Source: Psychrobacter pasteurii (GTDB lineage Bacteria > Pseudomonadota > Gammaproteobacteria > Pseudomonadales > Moraxellaceae). From it: 64,000 nt of DNA. The notes beneath the pieces are model-generated. The model searched no databases, was not told the DNA's origin, and saw only the letters and a list, made by a program, of their open reading frames with translations. The DNA is taken from positions 1-64,000 of the forward strand of contig NZ_FUGD01000087.1 in assembly GCF_900162815.1 (NCBI RefSeq). The letters are read 5' to 3'. A program made the translations under genes and the position numbers. Below, in pieces: positions 8,223 through 16,665 of this stretch (positions are counted from its first letter, which is position 1; each line of letters starts with the position of its first letter).

Positions 8223-9878
8223 TTATTGGCGCAATAAGAAGCGCTGAGTTTTACCACTGGGTGTTTTTGGTAATGACTCTACAAATTCCACAAAGCGTGG
8301 GTAAGCATGGGCGGAAAGTCGCTTTTGTACCAGCGCCTTAATTTCGCTCACCAACTCTTCCGTCCCAACAATGCCTTGTTTTAACACCACAAATGACTTA
8401 ATCACATGACCACGCATTTCATCTGGCACCCCAACTGCTGCAGACTCAGCGACCGCTTCATGCTCCATGACACAGTTCTCAACATCGGTAGGCCCAATAC
8501 GATAGCCGGCGGTAATAATAATGTCGTCATCGCGTCCTGCAAACCAGAAAGTACCATCTTCATGACGCTCGACCACATCCCCAGTCAAGTAGTAATCTCC
8601 TGAGAAGGCATCCTTTTCATTCCAGCTGTAGCCTTTAAAATAAAAAGCTGGTGATTCACTGACCACTACTGCCAATTGGCCTTGGGTACCATCTTCAACG
8701 GGCTGCAAGTTATCATCGAGCACCACCAGTTTGTGCCCTGGCATAGGAACCCCCATACTTCCAGTCGGAGTATCATGAGTTAGCGCATGGTGCATACAGC
8801 AGGTCATACCGGTTTCTGTTTGACCATATTGATCAAATACATCACAGCCTAAATTGTCTTTTACCCAGTTAACCACTTCAGTATTTAAGGTCTCACCTGC
8901 TGAGTTAGCAACACGCAGCGATAATTTATCCGCCGCATTTTCAAATACGCCACTAGACTTCATCATTCGAAAGGCCGTTGGTGATGAGGCAATATTGGTA
9001 ATTTTATGACGTTGTAGGAAATCAAGGGTGTTTTGAGCATCAAAGCCCATCTCATTAAAGTGAGTGGTAATACCCATCAATAAAGGACCGGTAATGGCAT
9101 AATACAAGCCATATGCCCAGCCTGGATCTGCCATATTCCAGTAGTTATCCGTTTCCTGCAAATCGATAGCATAACGCATATACAAATAGAAGGTAGATAA
9201 GGCAGCAAGCGGTACACTCACCCCTTTTGACTTACCCACTGTACCTGAGGTAAACATCTGCAAAAACGGCGCATCAGCATCTAGCATAACCGCTTCAAAG
9301 TCAGTGTCGAAACCCTCAATATCTTTAAAATTGGCATCTGTATATTGGCTGGCATCCTCGCCCTCTTTAGTCACTAAAACCATCTGCGGTAAGTTAGTAA
9401 TTTCTTCAAACTTTGATCGGTTATCAAGGTTGGTAAATACCACCTTAGTGTCTGCCTTATCAAGTCTATACTGAATAGCCTCAACCCCAAAGGCAGTAAA
9501 CAAGGGCTGATAAATCGCACCGATACGCCAAGTAGCTAAAACAATAATGAGCAGCTCTGGGGTGCGCGATAGCATTGTCGCCACTCTATCGCCTTTTTTG
9601 ACGCCATAATTTTGTAGCATATGAGCCACTTGAGCGCTTTTTTTATCTAATTCATCAAAGGTAAGTTGAGTTATGTTTTGCTTGGTATCTTCATGAACCA
9701 AGGCAACCTTATCCCCTAAACCATTACGGACATGCCTGCCACAACAAGCTAGGTAAGCATTAAACTGATCTTGAGGATGGTCGTTAAAGATTTCTTTAAT
9801 AAGAGTATCTGGAGTGAATGCTTGATAAAAATCAGCATAATTTTGAGGCGCAATAGACTTTACTGTAGTTACTGACAT
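8223..9878 (-). CDS. AMP-forming acyl-CoA synthetase
   Basis: Member of the ANL adenylating superfamily: ATP and a carboxylic acid give an acyl-adenylate, then acyl-CoA. Motifs in order are FTSGTVGKSKG (phosphate loop), DQYGQTETGM, YLTGDVVERHEDG, the hinge GRDDDIIITAGYRIGP and the C-terminal PKTPSGKTQR with the catalytic lysine. Length 551 fits acetyl- to medium-chain-type synthetases without a membrane segment. It is first in a two-gene unit with the SDR dehydrogenase. The acyl substrate is not determined. Confidence 0.88.
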   Translation of the reverse strand: MSVTTVKSIAPQNYADFYQAFTPDTLIKEIFNDHPQDQFNAYLACCGRHVRNGLGDKVALVHEDTKQNITQLTFDELDKKSAQVAHMLQNYGVKKGDRVATMLSRTPELLIIVLATWRIGAIYQPLFTAFGVEAIQYRLDKADTKVVFTNLDNRSKFEEITNLPQMVLVTKEGEDASQYTDANFKDIEGFDTDFEAVMLDADAPFLQMFTSGTVGKSKGVSVPLAALSTFYLYMRYAIDLQETDNYWNMADPGWAYGLYYAITGPLLMGITTHFNEMGFDAQNTLDFLQRHKITNIASSPTAFRMMKSSGVFENAADKLSLRVANSAGETLNTEVVNWVKDNLGCDVFDQYGQTETGMTCCMHHALTHDTPTGSMGVPMPGHKLVVLDDNLQPVEDGTQGQLAVVVSESPAFYFKGYSWNEKDAFSGDYYLTGDVVERHEDGTFWFAGRDDDIIITAGYRIGPTDVENCVMEHEAVAESAAVGVPDEMRGHVIKSFVVLKQGIVGTEELVSEIKALVQKRLSAHAYPRFVEFVESLPKTPSGKTQRFLLRQ

Positions 9879-10072
9879 AACCGCTATTCCTTTAGCTTAA
9901 TTACTGTTCTAGGGGAAACAAGTACCCCACTCAAAGGCCTATACCTTGCCTCCTTATTTGGAGGTTTCTTTATTTTTAGGACAGTCAGGCCGTTAATTTC
10001 CTTTTAACCCCTCTATTAATAACCGATTTTAATACTTATTTCAATACAAAACGTATCATTAATAAAAATTAT

Positions 10073-10102
10073 AAAAAAAGCAGCAAACCAAAGTTCGCTG
10101 CT
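10073..10102 (-). terminator. Intrinsic terminator of ppnP
   Basis: AGCAGCGAAC pairs with GTTTGCTGCT (one G-U) around a 4-nt loop on the minus strand and is followed by seven T residues. It lies 34 bases past the ppnP stop. Confidence 0.8.
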
Positions 10103-10135
10103 CATTAGAAGTTAAGGCTAATTTATATTTATAGG

Positions 10136-10420
10136 CTACTTACCATAAGTGCAAAGATAAGCGGTTTCAACGGCGACTTTTACCTGAAACTTTTCATTGG
10201 CTTCAATGGTAAAGCTCTGACCGGCGTCATAGGTCACAAACTCATCCGAGCCTGGCAATTTAACGGTTAATGCACCGCTGACCACAGTCATGGTTTCAAA
10301 CTCACTGGTACCAAATTCATACTCACCAATTTCCATCACCCCAACGGTTGCGGGTTTGGTTGCCGTTTGGAAAGCAATTGAAGTCACTTTATTATCAAAA
10401 TACTGATTAACGCTTGGCAT
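10136..10420 (-). CDS. ppnP: Pyrimidine/purine nucleoside phosphorylase PpnP (YaiE)
   Basis: A 94-residue single-domain cupin. The PpnP family phosphorolyses several purine and pyrimidine nucleosides to base and ribose-1-phosphate. The length and the stretches [16 protein letters not shown] and [19 protein letters not shown] match the family as I recall it. It has its own terminator and no obvious operon partner. Confidence 0.85.
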   Translation of the reverse strand: MPSVNQYFDNKVTSIAFQTATKPATVGVMEIGEYEFGTSEFETMTVVSGALTVKLPGSDEFVTYDAGQSFTIEANEKFQVKVAVETAYLCTYGK

Positions 10421-10599
10421 AGATTATCCTTAAAAAATGAGTATAGATTAGTAACAGTCACGATGTATATCCCTTACGCATGAAGGGTATATTCAGAGAA
10501 TTAATACTCATTCATTCTACTGAGTTTGCGATTAAAATGACATCTAAATCTTTACGTCACTAAACCATAAGATAGGCGTTACTACACAATCACAGCTCA

Positions 10600-12465
10600 T
10601 TACTCATCTGTTAAGAAACCACCAGTCTGACGCTCCCACAGGCTGGCATACACCCCTTTTTTCGCAAGTAACTCTTGGTGCGTGCCTTGCTCGATAATAC
10701 GTCCTTGATCCATCACCACCAGTCTATCCATCGATGCAATGGTCGATAGTCTATGAGCAATGGCAATCACTGTTTTATCTTGCATTAAGCTATCCAAGCT
10801 TTCTTGAATCGCTGCTTCCACTTCACTATCAAGTGCTGAGGTTGCCTCATCTAAAATTAAAATGGGCGCATCTTTTAATAGCACACGCGCAATGGCAATA
10901 CGCTGACGTTGACCGCCTGATAATTTCACCCCGCGCTCACCGACTTGCGCATCAAGCCCTTTATTACCTTTTAGGTCAACCAATGAATCAATAAATTCAT
11001 CGGCATTGGCTTGTTTAATCGCACGCTGTAGCTCTTCTTCAGTGGCATCAGGCTTACCATAGATGATGTTTTCGCGTACGGTACGGTGCAACAACGACGT
11101 ATCTTGAGTCACCATAGCAATGTGTTCACGCAAGCTTTCTTGCTCTACTTTGCTAATATCCTGCCCATCGATACAGATGCTACCGCCTTGCACATCATAA
11201 AATCTGAGTAGCAAATTGACCAAGGTTGACTTGCCCGCACCCGACCGACCGACTAGGCCAATTCGCTTGCCAGGTTTGATATGTAAATTCAAATCCTTGA
11301 AGATACTTAATGCTTTGTCATCTTCACTGTCGCCATCATTGATACCGGCTCTGTGATAGCTGAATGTTACGTTATTAAAATCAACCTGCGCACCTTTGAC
11401 AGCTAATGGCTGAGCGCCTTCTTTATCGGTTAGCGTCAATGGCTTAGTCAGTAAGCTCATACCATCTCGAACTGTACCCAAGCTTTCAAATAAATCGGTC
11501 AGCTCAAACATCACCCAACGTGACATGCCGAGCAGTCTTAATGCCATCGATACCGCAACCGCAATCGCGCCAAGGCCAACCAAGTCGTTGAGCCACAGAT
11601 AGATACTGAGTGCACTGGTCGCAAAGATAAGAATATAGTTCAAAATGGTCATGGTTATCATCAAGGTTGATAACGTGCCCATTTGCTTATAAACCGTCTG
11701 CAAATAGGTATCCATACTGTCGCGCGCATATTCTGCTTCGCTGTCGGTATGCGCAAATAACTTGACGGTATTAATATTGGTATAGGCATCTACGATACGG
11801 CCGGTCATGGTCGAGCGTGCATCGGACTGCGCTTGCGAATACTGACGTACCTTAGGATTAAAGTAGAATTGCAGCGCAGTATAAATAAACAGCCACACCA
11901 GCATCGGAACTAAGAACCAGGTGTTTAGATTAGTCAATACATACAGCATACTGCCGAAATAAACCAGCACATAGACCATCACCGAGACCGTAATCAAGGT
12001 CACTTCACGCACCGCCATACTGCTTTGCATCACCTTGGTCGCCGCTCGCCCTGCAAACTCATCTTGGAAAAACGACATGCCTTGATTAAGCAAATAACGG
12101 TGTGAACGCCAGCGCACACTCATCGGCAGGTTACCATTTAAGGTACGGCTTCTCAGTGAGGTACGCAGATAGTTAATCAAGGGCATCGCAATCAGCAGCA
12201 ACGCTGAATAACCCAATAAAGTTGGCATCTCGCTTTGCAAAAAGGTCGCTTTGTCATGCTCGCTTAGCAAATCAACCAATTGCCCCATAAAGGCATAGAT
12301 GGCAATTTCACTCACTGCCGATAGCGCCTCTAAGATGCCTAGTGCGAGAAACACCCAACCATAACCCTGATTATGATAACGAATAAAGCCCCACAAAGTA
12401 TTTGGCGGGGTTTGGTTATCAATTTTGGGGAAAGGATTGACGAGTTTTTCGAAAAATAGACTCAT
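10600..12465 (-). CDS. ABC exporter, fused permease and ATPase
   Basis: Half-transporter of about 621 residues that should work as a homodimer. The N-terminal half has about six membrane helices; the C-terminal half is the ATPase with Walker A GRSGAGKST, signature LSGGQRQRIAIAR and Walker B ILILDEATSALD, followed by the switch histidine in AIAHRLS. The start at 12465 is chosen because AAGGAG lies six bases upstream; the upstream in-frame ATG has no such site. General MsbA/multidrug type; the substrate (lipid, drug or peptide) cannot be told. The 318-bp gap upstream contains only the terminator at 12718-12746. Confidence 0.88.
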   Translation of the reverse strand: MSLFFEKLVNPFPKIDNQTPPNTLWGFIRYHNQGYGWVFLALGILEALSAVSEIAIYAFMGQLVDLLSEHDKATFLQSEMPTLLGYSALLLIAMPLINYLRTSLRSRTLNGNLPMSVRWRSHRYLLNQGMSFFQDEFAGRAATKVMQSSMAVREVTLITVSVMVYVLVYFGSMLYVLTNLNTWFLVPMLVWLFIYTALQFYFNPKVRQYSQAQSDARSTMTGRIVDAYTNINTVKLFAHTDSEAEYARDSMDTYLQTVYKQMGTLSTLMITMTILNYILIFATSALSIYLWLNDLVGLGAIAVAVSMALRLLGMSRWVMFELTDLFESLGTVRDGMSLLTKPLTLTDKEGAQPLAVKGAQVDFNNVTFSYHRAGINDGDSEDDKALSIFKDLNLHIKPGKRIGLVGRSGAGKSTLVNLLLRFYDVQGGSICIDGQDISKVEQESLREHIAMVTQDTSLLHRTVRENIIYGKPDATEEELQRAIKQANADEFIDSLVDLKGNKGLDAQVGERGVKLSGGQRQRIAIARVLLKDAPILILDEATSALDSEVEAAIQESLDSLMQDKTVIAIAHRLSTIASMDRLVVMDQGRIIEQGTHQELLAKKGVYASLWERQTGGFLTDE

Positions 12466-12717
12466 GAGACTCCTTAGTAGCAATACTAATATGACAGCAC
12501 AAATGTAAGAATAAAAACTGAGGAAATAACTGTTTAAATAACCTTTTAGATTATTGGTAAATAATTCTGATTATTAAATGGGACTAAATCAGGCTTTTTA
12601 AACCGTTAGCTACATTCAAATAACATTTGCAGGAATTGATATGATAAGGACTCACTTTTATAAAACGTTCTCATGCTAGCCCTTTATAAGCTCATATAGT
12701 TTCATACTAATAATAAA

Positions 12718-12746
12718 AAACCCATTCTACCTTCATAGAACGGGCT
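12718..12746 (-). terminator. Intrinsic terminator behind the small basic ORF
   Basis: CCCGTTCTA pairs with TAGAATGGG (one G-U) on the minus strand with a 6-nt loop, followed by TTTTTTATTA. It lies 38 bases past the stop of the 84-codon gene. Confidence 0.75.
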
Positions 12747-12783
12747 TTTTGTTTGCTTGGCTAAATAAGCGACATCAAACCAT

Positions 12784-13038
12784 TTAGATTTCTGACAACC
12801 AATCCTTTTGACGCAGAATTTTCTTAGTTTCGCGGCGTTTTTTCTTACGCACCGCTTCGATATTGTCTTTTTCATGCACGCCGCCCTTTTTGAGTAGCGG
12901 ATTAAAAGCCACATGATTACGTGGTTTGGTTGCCTCTTTTAGGGCGCTGAGGTTTGCCGTGCTATTAGGGCTAGCATCACTCTTTTTGGCTTGACTTTCT
13001 AGCTGTTTAGCCAGCTTTAGTGTTTGTTTTAAGCTCAT
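12784..13038 (-). CDS. Small basic protein of unknown function
   Basis: An 84-residue, strongly basic protein not assigned to a family. It starts with an amphipathic helix (MSLKQTLKLAKQLESQ), passes through a Ser/Asn-rich stretch, and contains a conserved-looking segment NPLLKKGGVHEK followed by a Lys/Arg-dense helix (VRKKKRRETKK). No membrane segment or signal peptide. The composition suggests RNA or ribosome contact, but that is inference. It lies 220 bp downstream of rtcB on the same strand and has its own terminator. A 31-codon ORF with a stronger ribosome site overlaps its start (13007-13102). Confidence 0.6.
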   Translation of the reverse strand: MSLKQTLKLAKQLESQAKKSDASPNSTANLSALKEATKPRNHVAFNPLLKKGGVHEKDNIEAVRKKKRRETKKILRQKDWLSEI

Positions 13039-13102
13039 ACATTTTTCCTAAATTTATTCGTTTTTTATTTGATTTATAATTTGGTTTTTTGATTAAAAAC
13101 AT
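13007..13102 (-). CDS. Possible upstream ORF of 31 codons overlapping the small basic gene
   Basis: ATG at 13102 lies seven bases behind AAGGAG, a better ribosome site than that of the 84-codon gene. It encodes a Lys/Asn-rich peptide (MFLIKKPNYKSNKK...) and stops at 13007, 32 bases inside the downstream gene in another frame. It may be a leader that couples translation, or a chance reading; there is no homology argument. Confidence 0.3.
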   Translation of the reverse strand: MFLIKKPNYKSNKKRINLGKMYELKTNTKAG

Positions 13103-13189
13103 TTTTATTCTCCTTAATATGTTGACCGACCTATTTTGCTTACTATAGAGGGGTTATTCGTTACTATTTCATCCTGCTACGAGGAAATC

Positions 13190-13228
13190 GAGTGCTGATG
13201 CACTTTTAGGACTTCAATCGAGATTGAA
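13190..13228. repeat. Two small hairpins downstream of rtcB
   Basis: AGTGC-TGAT-GCACT is followed a few bases on by TTCAATC-GA-GATTGAA (13213-13228). They lie between the rtcB stop and the promoter area of the small basic gene. Neither has a good T run, so they may be operators or processing structures. Confidence 0.35.
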
Positions 13229-13257
13229 AACGTAACAGCATTAAATGACACGAATAA

Positions 13258-14472
13258 CTACCCCTTCACACAAAGTACCTGCTTTAAGGTATGCACTACC
13301 TCAACCAAGTCTTTTTGATTGTCCATTACCTCGTCGATGTCTTTGTACGCACCGGGGATTTCATCGAGTACGCTTTTGTCTTTTTTACACTCAACGCCTG
13401 CGGTTTGTGCTTTGAGCTCATCAACGGTAAAGGTCTTAGACGCTTTGGTTCGACTCATTTTACGCCCTGCCCCATGTGAGCACGAGCAAAAGGACTCTTC
13501 GTTACCAAGGCCACGCACGATAAAAGACTTAGCCCCCATAGAGCCTGGAATAATACCCAGCTCACCCTCGTAAGCACTGATAGCGCCTTTACGAGTGACA
13601 TAGACGTTTTCGCCAAAATGAGTCTCTTCTTCCACATAGTTGTGATGACAGTTAATGGCTTCTTTGGTCAAGGTGAAGTGTGGTAATCCTGCCTGCTTGG
13701 ACTGCATCGCACTTAATACCAAGCGCATCATCTCTTTTCGGTTTTGCACCGCATAATCCTGCGCCCACTGCACCGCTTCGAAATAGTCATCAAAGCTGCT
13801 TGAACCTTCAGCAAAATAAGACAAGTCTTTATCAGGCACATGACCAAAGCGTGATTGGTGCTCTTTTTTGGCCAAATTAATAAAATAGCGACCGATACAG
13901 TTGCCAATACCTCGGCTACCCGAATGCAGCATCACCCACACATCGTCATTCTCATCGAGACAAATTTCGATAAAGTGATTACCGCCGCCAAGTGTACCGA
14001 GCTGCTTGGCCCACGTTCGCTCAAAACCTTTGAGCATCTTTAAAAGACCTGGGTGCTTATCGGTAATTGGCTTTAAGCGTTTACCAAGCGGATCAAGCGT
14101 TGATGCTTTGGCCGTGATTTGATTGTGCATATTAAAGCCAACCGGCACTTGCTTCTCAATCGCTGAGCGTACTGCTCTTAGGCTGTCCGGCAAATCGCTG
14201 GCGGTTAGCGAGGTACGCACCGCATTCATACCACAGCCAATATCAACACCGACTGCCGCTGGGATAATGGCAGATTTGGTCGGAATAACACTGCCTACTG
14301 TTGCGCCTTTACCCACGTGCACATCTGGCATCACCGCAATGTGCGAGTGCACAAACTCGAGCTGCGCCATATTGCGTAATTGCTGTATCGCCTCTTGCGC
14401 GATATCTTGGGTGTACACCTTAACCGGTACGCCCTTTTTACTGTTTTCATTCAAAATTAGCTGTATGCCCAT
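13258..14472 (-). CDS. rtcB: RNA ligase RtcB
   Basis: RtcB joins a 2',3'-cyclic phosphate or 3'-phosphate RNA end to a 5'-OH end using GTP and Mn2+. Key residues are visible: D77 and C80 in GVDIGCGM, the GGGNHFIEI metal loop, HSGSRGIG, and SHGAGRKMSR whose histidine at residue 333 corresponds to the guanylylated histidine of E. coli RtcB. Length 404 matches the compact bacterial form. No RtcA cyclase or sigma-54 activator RtcR is nearby, unlike the E. coli operon. A sigma-70-like promoter about 460 bp upstream and a 26-codon ORF in the leader suggest its own regulation. Confidence 0.93.
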   Translation of the reverse strand: MGIQLILNENSKKGVPVKVYTQDIAQEAIQQLRNMAQLEFVHSHIAVMPDVHVGKGATVGSVIPTKSAIIPAAVGVDIGCGMNAVRTSLTASDLPDSLRAVRSAIEKQVPVGFNMHNQITAKASTLDPLGKRLKPITDKHPGLLKMLKGFERTWAKQLGTLGGGNHFIEICLDENDDVWVMLHSGSRGIGNCIGRYFINLAKKEHQSRFGHVPDKDLSYFAEGSSSFDDYFEAVQWAQDYAVQNRKEMMRLVLSAMQSKQAGLPHFTLTKEAINCHHNYVEEETHFGENVYVTRKGAISAYEGELGIIPGSMGAKSFIVRGLGNEESFCSCSHGAGRKMSRTKASKTFTVDELKAQTAGVECKKDKSVLDEIPGAYKDIDEVMDNQKDLVEVVHTLKQVLCVKG

Positions 14473-14712
14473 TTTGTTATTACCTTCATTTTTAGTCGAA
14501 TGTGCTCATGAATCCAATTGATTTACACAAGCACCATTCGTTTTATATTTGTTTTTTTGATTAATAGATTGTTGTGAGTTGAAACCGTGTTAAATAACAG
14601 ACGCAAAAATCCCATTAACCTAAGGTCAATGAGTGTCAGAAATACAAGCAGTGGAGGTTAGATTTGACGCTAATGGTCAATACTTGGAAGGGAAAGCTAA
14701 ATTATATAGAGC

Positions 14713-14793
14713 TTAGCCTAACCTGCGCGAAGTCATAACGAACATCGCATTGCTTTGCATTATCTTGAACACAGTTTTTTGAAACAATTGCAT
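14713..14793 (-). CDS. Micro-ORF of 26 codons in the rtcB leader
   Basis: ATG at 14793 stands seven bases behind a full GGAGG (14801-14805), the strongest ribosome site in this stretch. The peptide begins MQLFQKTVFKIMQ and ends in SRRLG before TAA. It is amphipathic with several Met and Lys/Arg, no clear membrane helix. It lies between the promoter at 14930-14958 and rtcB on the same strand. It may be a leader peptide or an independent small protein; there is no recognised family. Confidence 0.5.
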   Translation of the reverse strand: MQLFQKTVFKIMQSNAMFVMTSRRLG

Positions 14794-14929
14794 GCTGACT
14801 CCTCCGTAGGTTGTGGCTTATTTGTCATTCTTTAGACGACAATAAAGCGGATGAATAAATATAGTAACTCAATAAAATTAGATATTTGACAGCCTAAAGC
14901 CTTGATGGCTTTGGGTCAAAAGTAGGCTG

Positions 14930-14958
14930 ATTATACGGGGCTAATGGACAAACATCAA
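14930..14958 (-). promoter_or_regulatory. Sigma-70-type promoter for the rtcB leader transcript
   Basis: On the minus strand TTGATG (14958-14953) and a perfect TATAAT (14935-14930) are separated by 17 bases. Transcription would start near 14923 and run through a small AAAGCC/GGCTTT hairpin, the micro-ORF and about 240 further bases before rtcB. Confidence 0.65.
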
Positions 14959-15048
14959 CTTTTGCATCATTAACCCCTGTTTATTATTCGTTTAAGTATA
15001 GATTTAACTCAAGCTATTAAACTTAGACTTATAAACTTAAACTTAGAC

Positions 15049-15498
15049 TTAGTTTTTGATTAATTTAGCATGCAACCAAAATCCTGCCAGCATCGCAACG
15101 ACAAAAATCATCGATTCTGTATAACCGGCTAATGCCGTCACCAATACAGGCGCTGGACAAAATCCAAGCATGCCCCAGCCTACCCCAAACATAAGGCTAC
15201 CAATAGCAAGCTGCGGTGTAATCTTGGTCGCTGTAGGTAAATCAAAGTTGCCTTTATTTAAGGCTTTCTCGCCTTTAGCAATTCGGGACTTCACATAAAA
15301 GAAAGTTGGCATCGCAACAGCAATACCGCCGCCCATAACCAAGCCTAGCGAGGGATCCCAGCCATGAAACAGGCGTAAGAAACCCAATACTTTTTCTGGG
15401 TTGACCATACCAGAGACGATAAGGCCAATGGTAAAAATAGATCCTGATAATAGGCTGATAATTAGCGTAATTGGATTGGTTTTATTTGAGGTGCTCAT
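15049..15498 (-). CDS. YeeE/YedE-family membrane protein, C-terminal half (DUF6691 type)
   Basis: A 149-residue inner membrane protein with about four helices. The signature GFCPAPVL near residue 115 carries the cysteine typical of YeeE/YedE (TsuA-like) sulfur-compound channels; SGMVNPEKVLGFL near the start is also typical. It is the second half of a split channel, with the first half encoded just upstream. In related bacteria such pairs move thiosulfate or other sulfur species, often beside sulfide detoxification genes. Direction and substrate are not shown here. Confidence 0.85.
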   Translation of the reverse strand: MSTSNKTNPITLIISLLSGSIFTIGLIVSGMVNPEKVLGFLRLFHGWDPSLGLVMGGGIAVAMPTFFYVKSRIAKGEKALNKGNFDLPTATKITPQLAIGSLMFGVGWGMLGFCPAPVLVTALAGYTESMIFVVAMLAGFWLHAKLIKN

Positions 15499-15562
15499 AA
15501 TATGACCTTGATATAGGGATACATAGATACAGATGGGTTTTGCAATGGGGTAAAAGCCTTAG

Positions 15563-15991
15563 CTAAGCCATTGCAAATAAAGTAGCTGTCACCACACCAC
15601 TAAATAAAAACAAAATGGTGGCGGTGATTGAACGACCTGATAAGCGCGAAATACCGCAAATACCATGACCGCTTGTACAGCCAGAACCCAAACGTGTCCC
15701 AAAGCCAACTAATAATCCTGCCACTATGATTTTCCAAAGGGGCTGCCCCATCTCAAGCTCGGGAAATCCAATAAATAAACTGTACAGCCAAGTGGTGATA
15801 GCCATACCAATGACAAAGGCCAACTGCCAACTAAACTTAGGTAGGCTTGCCAAACTGCTTTTTAAGATACCGCTCATGCCCATGATTTTGCCAATACCGA
15901 CAATCAAAATCGCTGAGGCAAGACCGATGAGTAATCCACCGAATAAAGCGCTCCAAGGGGTAAAGCTTGCCATGTCAATCCAAGCGTACAT
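15563..15991 (-). CDS. YeeE/YedE-family membrane protein, N-terminal half
   Basis: Membrane protein of about 142 residues with four helices and the signature GSGCTSGHGICG, whose two cysteines line the channel in TsuA-type transporters. The start at 15991 is chosen because AGGAG stands five bases upstream; the ATG eight codons earlier has no site. It sits between the ArsR regulator and the partner half, all on one strand with gaps of 64-94 bp, so one operon is likely. Confidence 0.85.
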   Translation of the reverse strand: MYAWIDMASFTPWSALFGGLLIGLASAILIVGIGKIMGMSGILKSSLASLPKFSWQLAFVIGMAITTWLYSLFIGFPELEMGQPLWKIIVAGLLVGFGTRLGSGCTSGHGICGISRLSGRSITATILFLFSGVVTATLFAMA

Positions 15992-16085
15992 ATGCGCTCC
16001 TAATATTACATTCAAATATATATTATTTACGTATCAGTTATGGGCATACTTACTGATGGATTGAGGTAAAAAGCAATCCAAGATC

Positions 16086-16421
16086 CTATTGGTCAGTAGC
16101 ACAAAAACGCTGATACAGAACTTCCATCACTGCCAAGGCATCTTCACTGGCAATGCTATAAAAAATCTGTCGGCCTTCTCGTCTTGTATTCACTAACCCA
16201 TTTTCGCGAAGCACACCAAGTTGTTGAGACAAACTTGGTTGTTTAATACCTGTTGATAGCTCCAAATCACGCACACAGGCTTCACCAGATCCAACAAGTT
16301 GGCAAAGCAATAGTAGGCGATCAGAATGAGAAAGCGACTTAAGCAAAGCTGAGGCTTTAGAAGCAGAAGCCTTTAATGCTTCTACATCAATACTTTCTAC
16401 ATTTAAGGTATTGGTTGACAT
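16086..16421 (-). CDS. bigR: ArsR-family regulator of the BigR/SqrR (persulfide-sensing) type
   Basis: A 111-residue winged-helix repressor. The recognition region reads QPSLSQQLGVLRENGLV and is followed by a REGRQIFYSI wing. Cysteines at residues 40 (LLCQL) and 107 (RFC) match the spacing of the two cysteines that form a tetrasulfide link in BigR and SqrR when sulfane sulfur is present; C49 is extra. In those systems the oxidised protein releases DNA. First gene of the unit with the two YeeE/YedE halves, which it probably controls along with itself. The BigR assignment is by motif, not by search. Confidence 0.82.
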   Translation of the reverse strand: MSTNTLNVESIDVEALKASASKASALLKSLSHSDRLLLLCQLVGSGEACVRDLELSTGIKQPSLSQQLGVLRENGLVNTRREGRQIFYSIASEDALAVMEVLYQRFCATDQ

Positions 16422-16491
16422 TATTACAACATCCTAGATTTATTTTATGGATAATTATTATATACAAAAAACCTAGCCTACACATAAACAT

Positions 16492-16501
16492 ATTATATAA
16501 T
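16492..16501. promoter_or_regulatory. Possible operator of the ArsR regulator
   Basis: The perfect palindrome ATTATATAAT lies 71 bp upstream of the bigR-like start in an AT-rich promoter region. ArsR proteins of this branch bind AT-rich inverted repeats. The short palindrome could be chance in such composition. Confidence 0.3.
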
Positions 16502-16604
16502 TTTGTATACTATTATTGCATAAGTTTATGCCACTTGGCTATAACGTAATCAAACTTATTTTTGTATAGGCAGCTTTAAATCGTACTAACTCTTGTTAAT
16601 AATT

Positions 16605-16637
16605 AAAGGCTACCCCTCAATTGAGGAATAGCCTCTC
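16605..16637 (-). terminator. Hairpin behind hutC, probable terminator
   Basis: AGGCTA and TAGCCT enclose CCTCAATTGAGG, giving a long interrupted stem 30-60 bases past the hutC stop; the T-rich tract after it (TTTAATTATT) is weak. Confidence 0.5.
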
Positions 16638-16665
16638 TTTAGTTTTTACTGAGTATTTGCTGAAA

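Noticed and set aside
14123-14521. 132-codon plus-strand ORF opposite rtcB
   Set aside because: Cys/Ser/Thr-rich antisense frame of rtcB; no plausible start signal.
14580-14740. tRNA-like gene next to rtcB
   Set aside because: The paired stretches do not form a cloverleaf and there is no T-loop consensus; I keep it only as a structured leader.
15018-15052. Repeated AAACTTAGACTT near the YeeE gene end
   Set aside because: Only two short AT-rich copies, partly inside the stop region; likely local duplication of no consequence.
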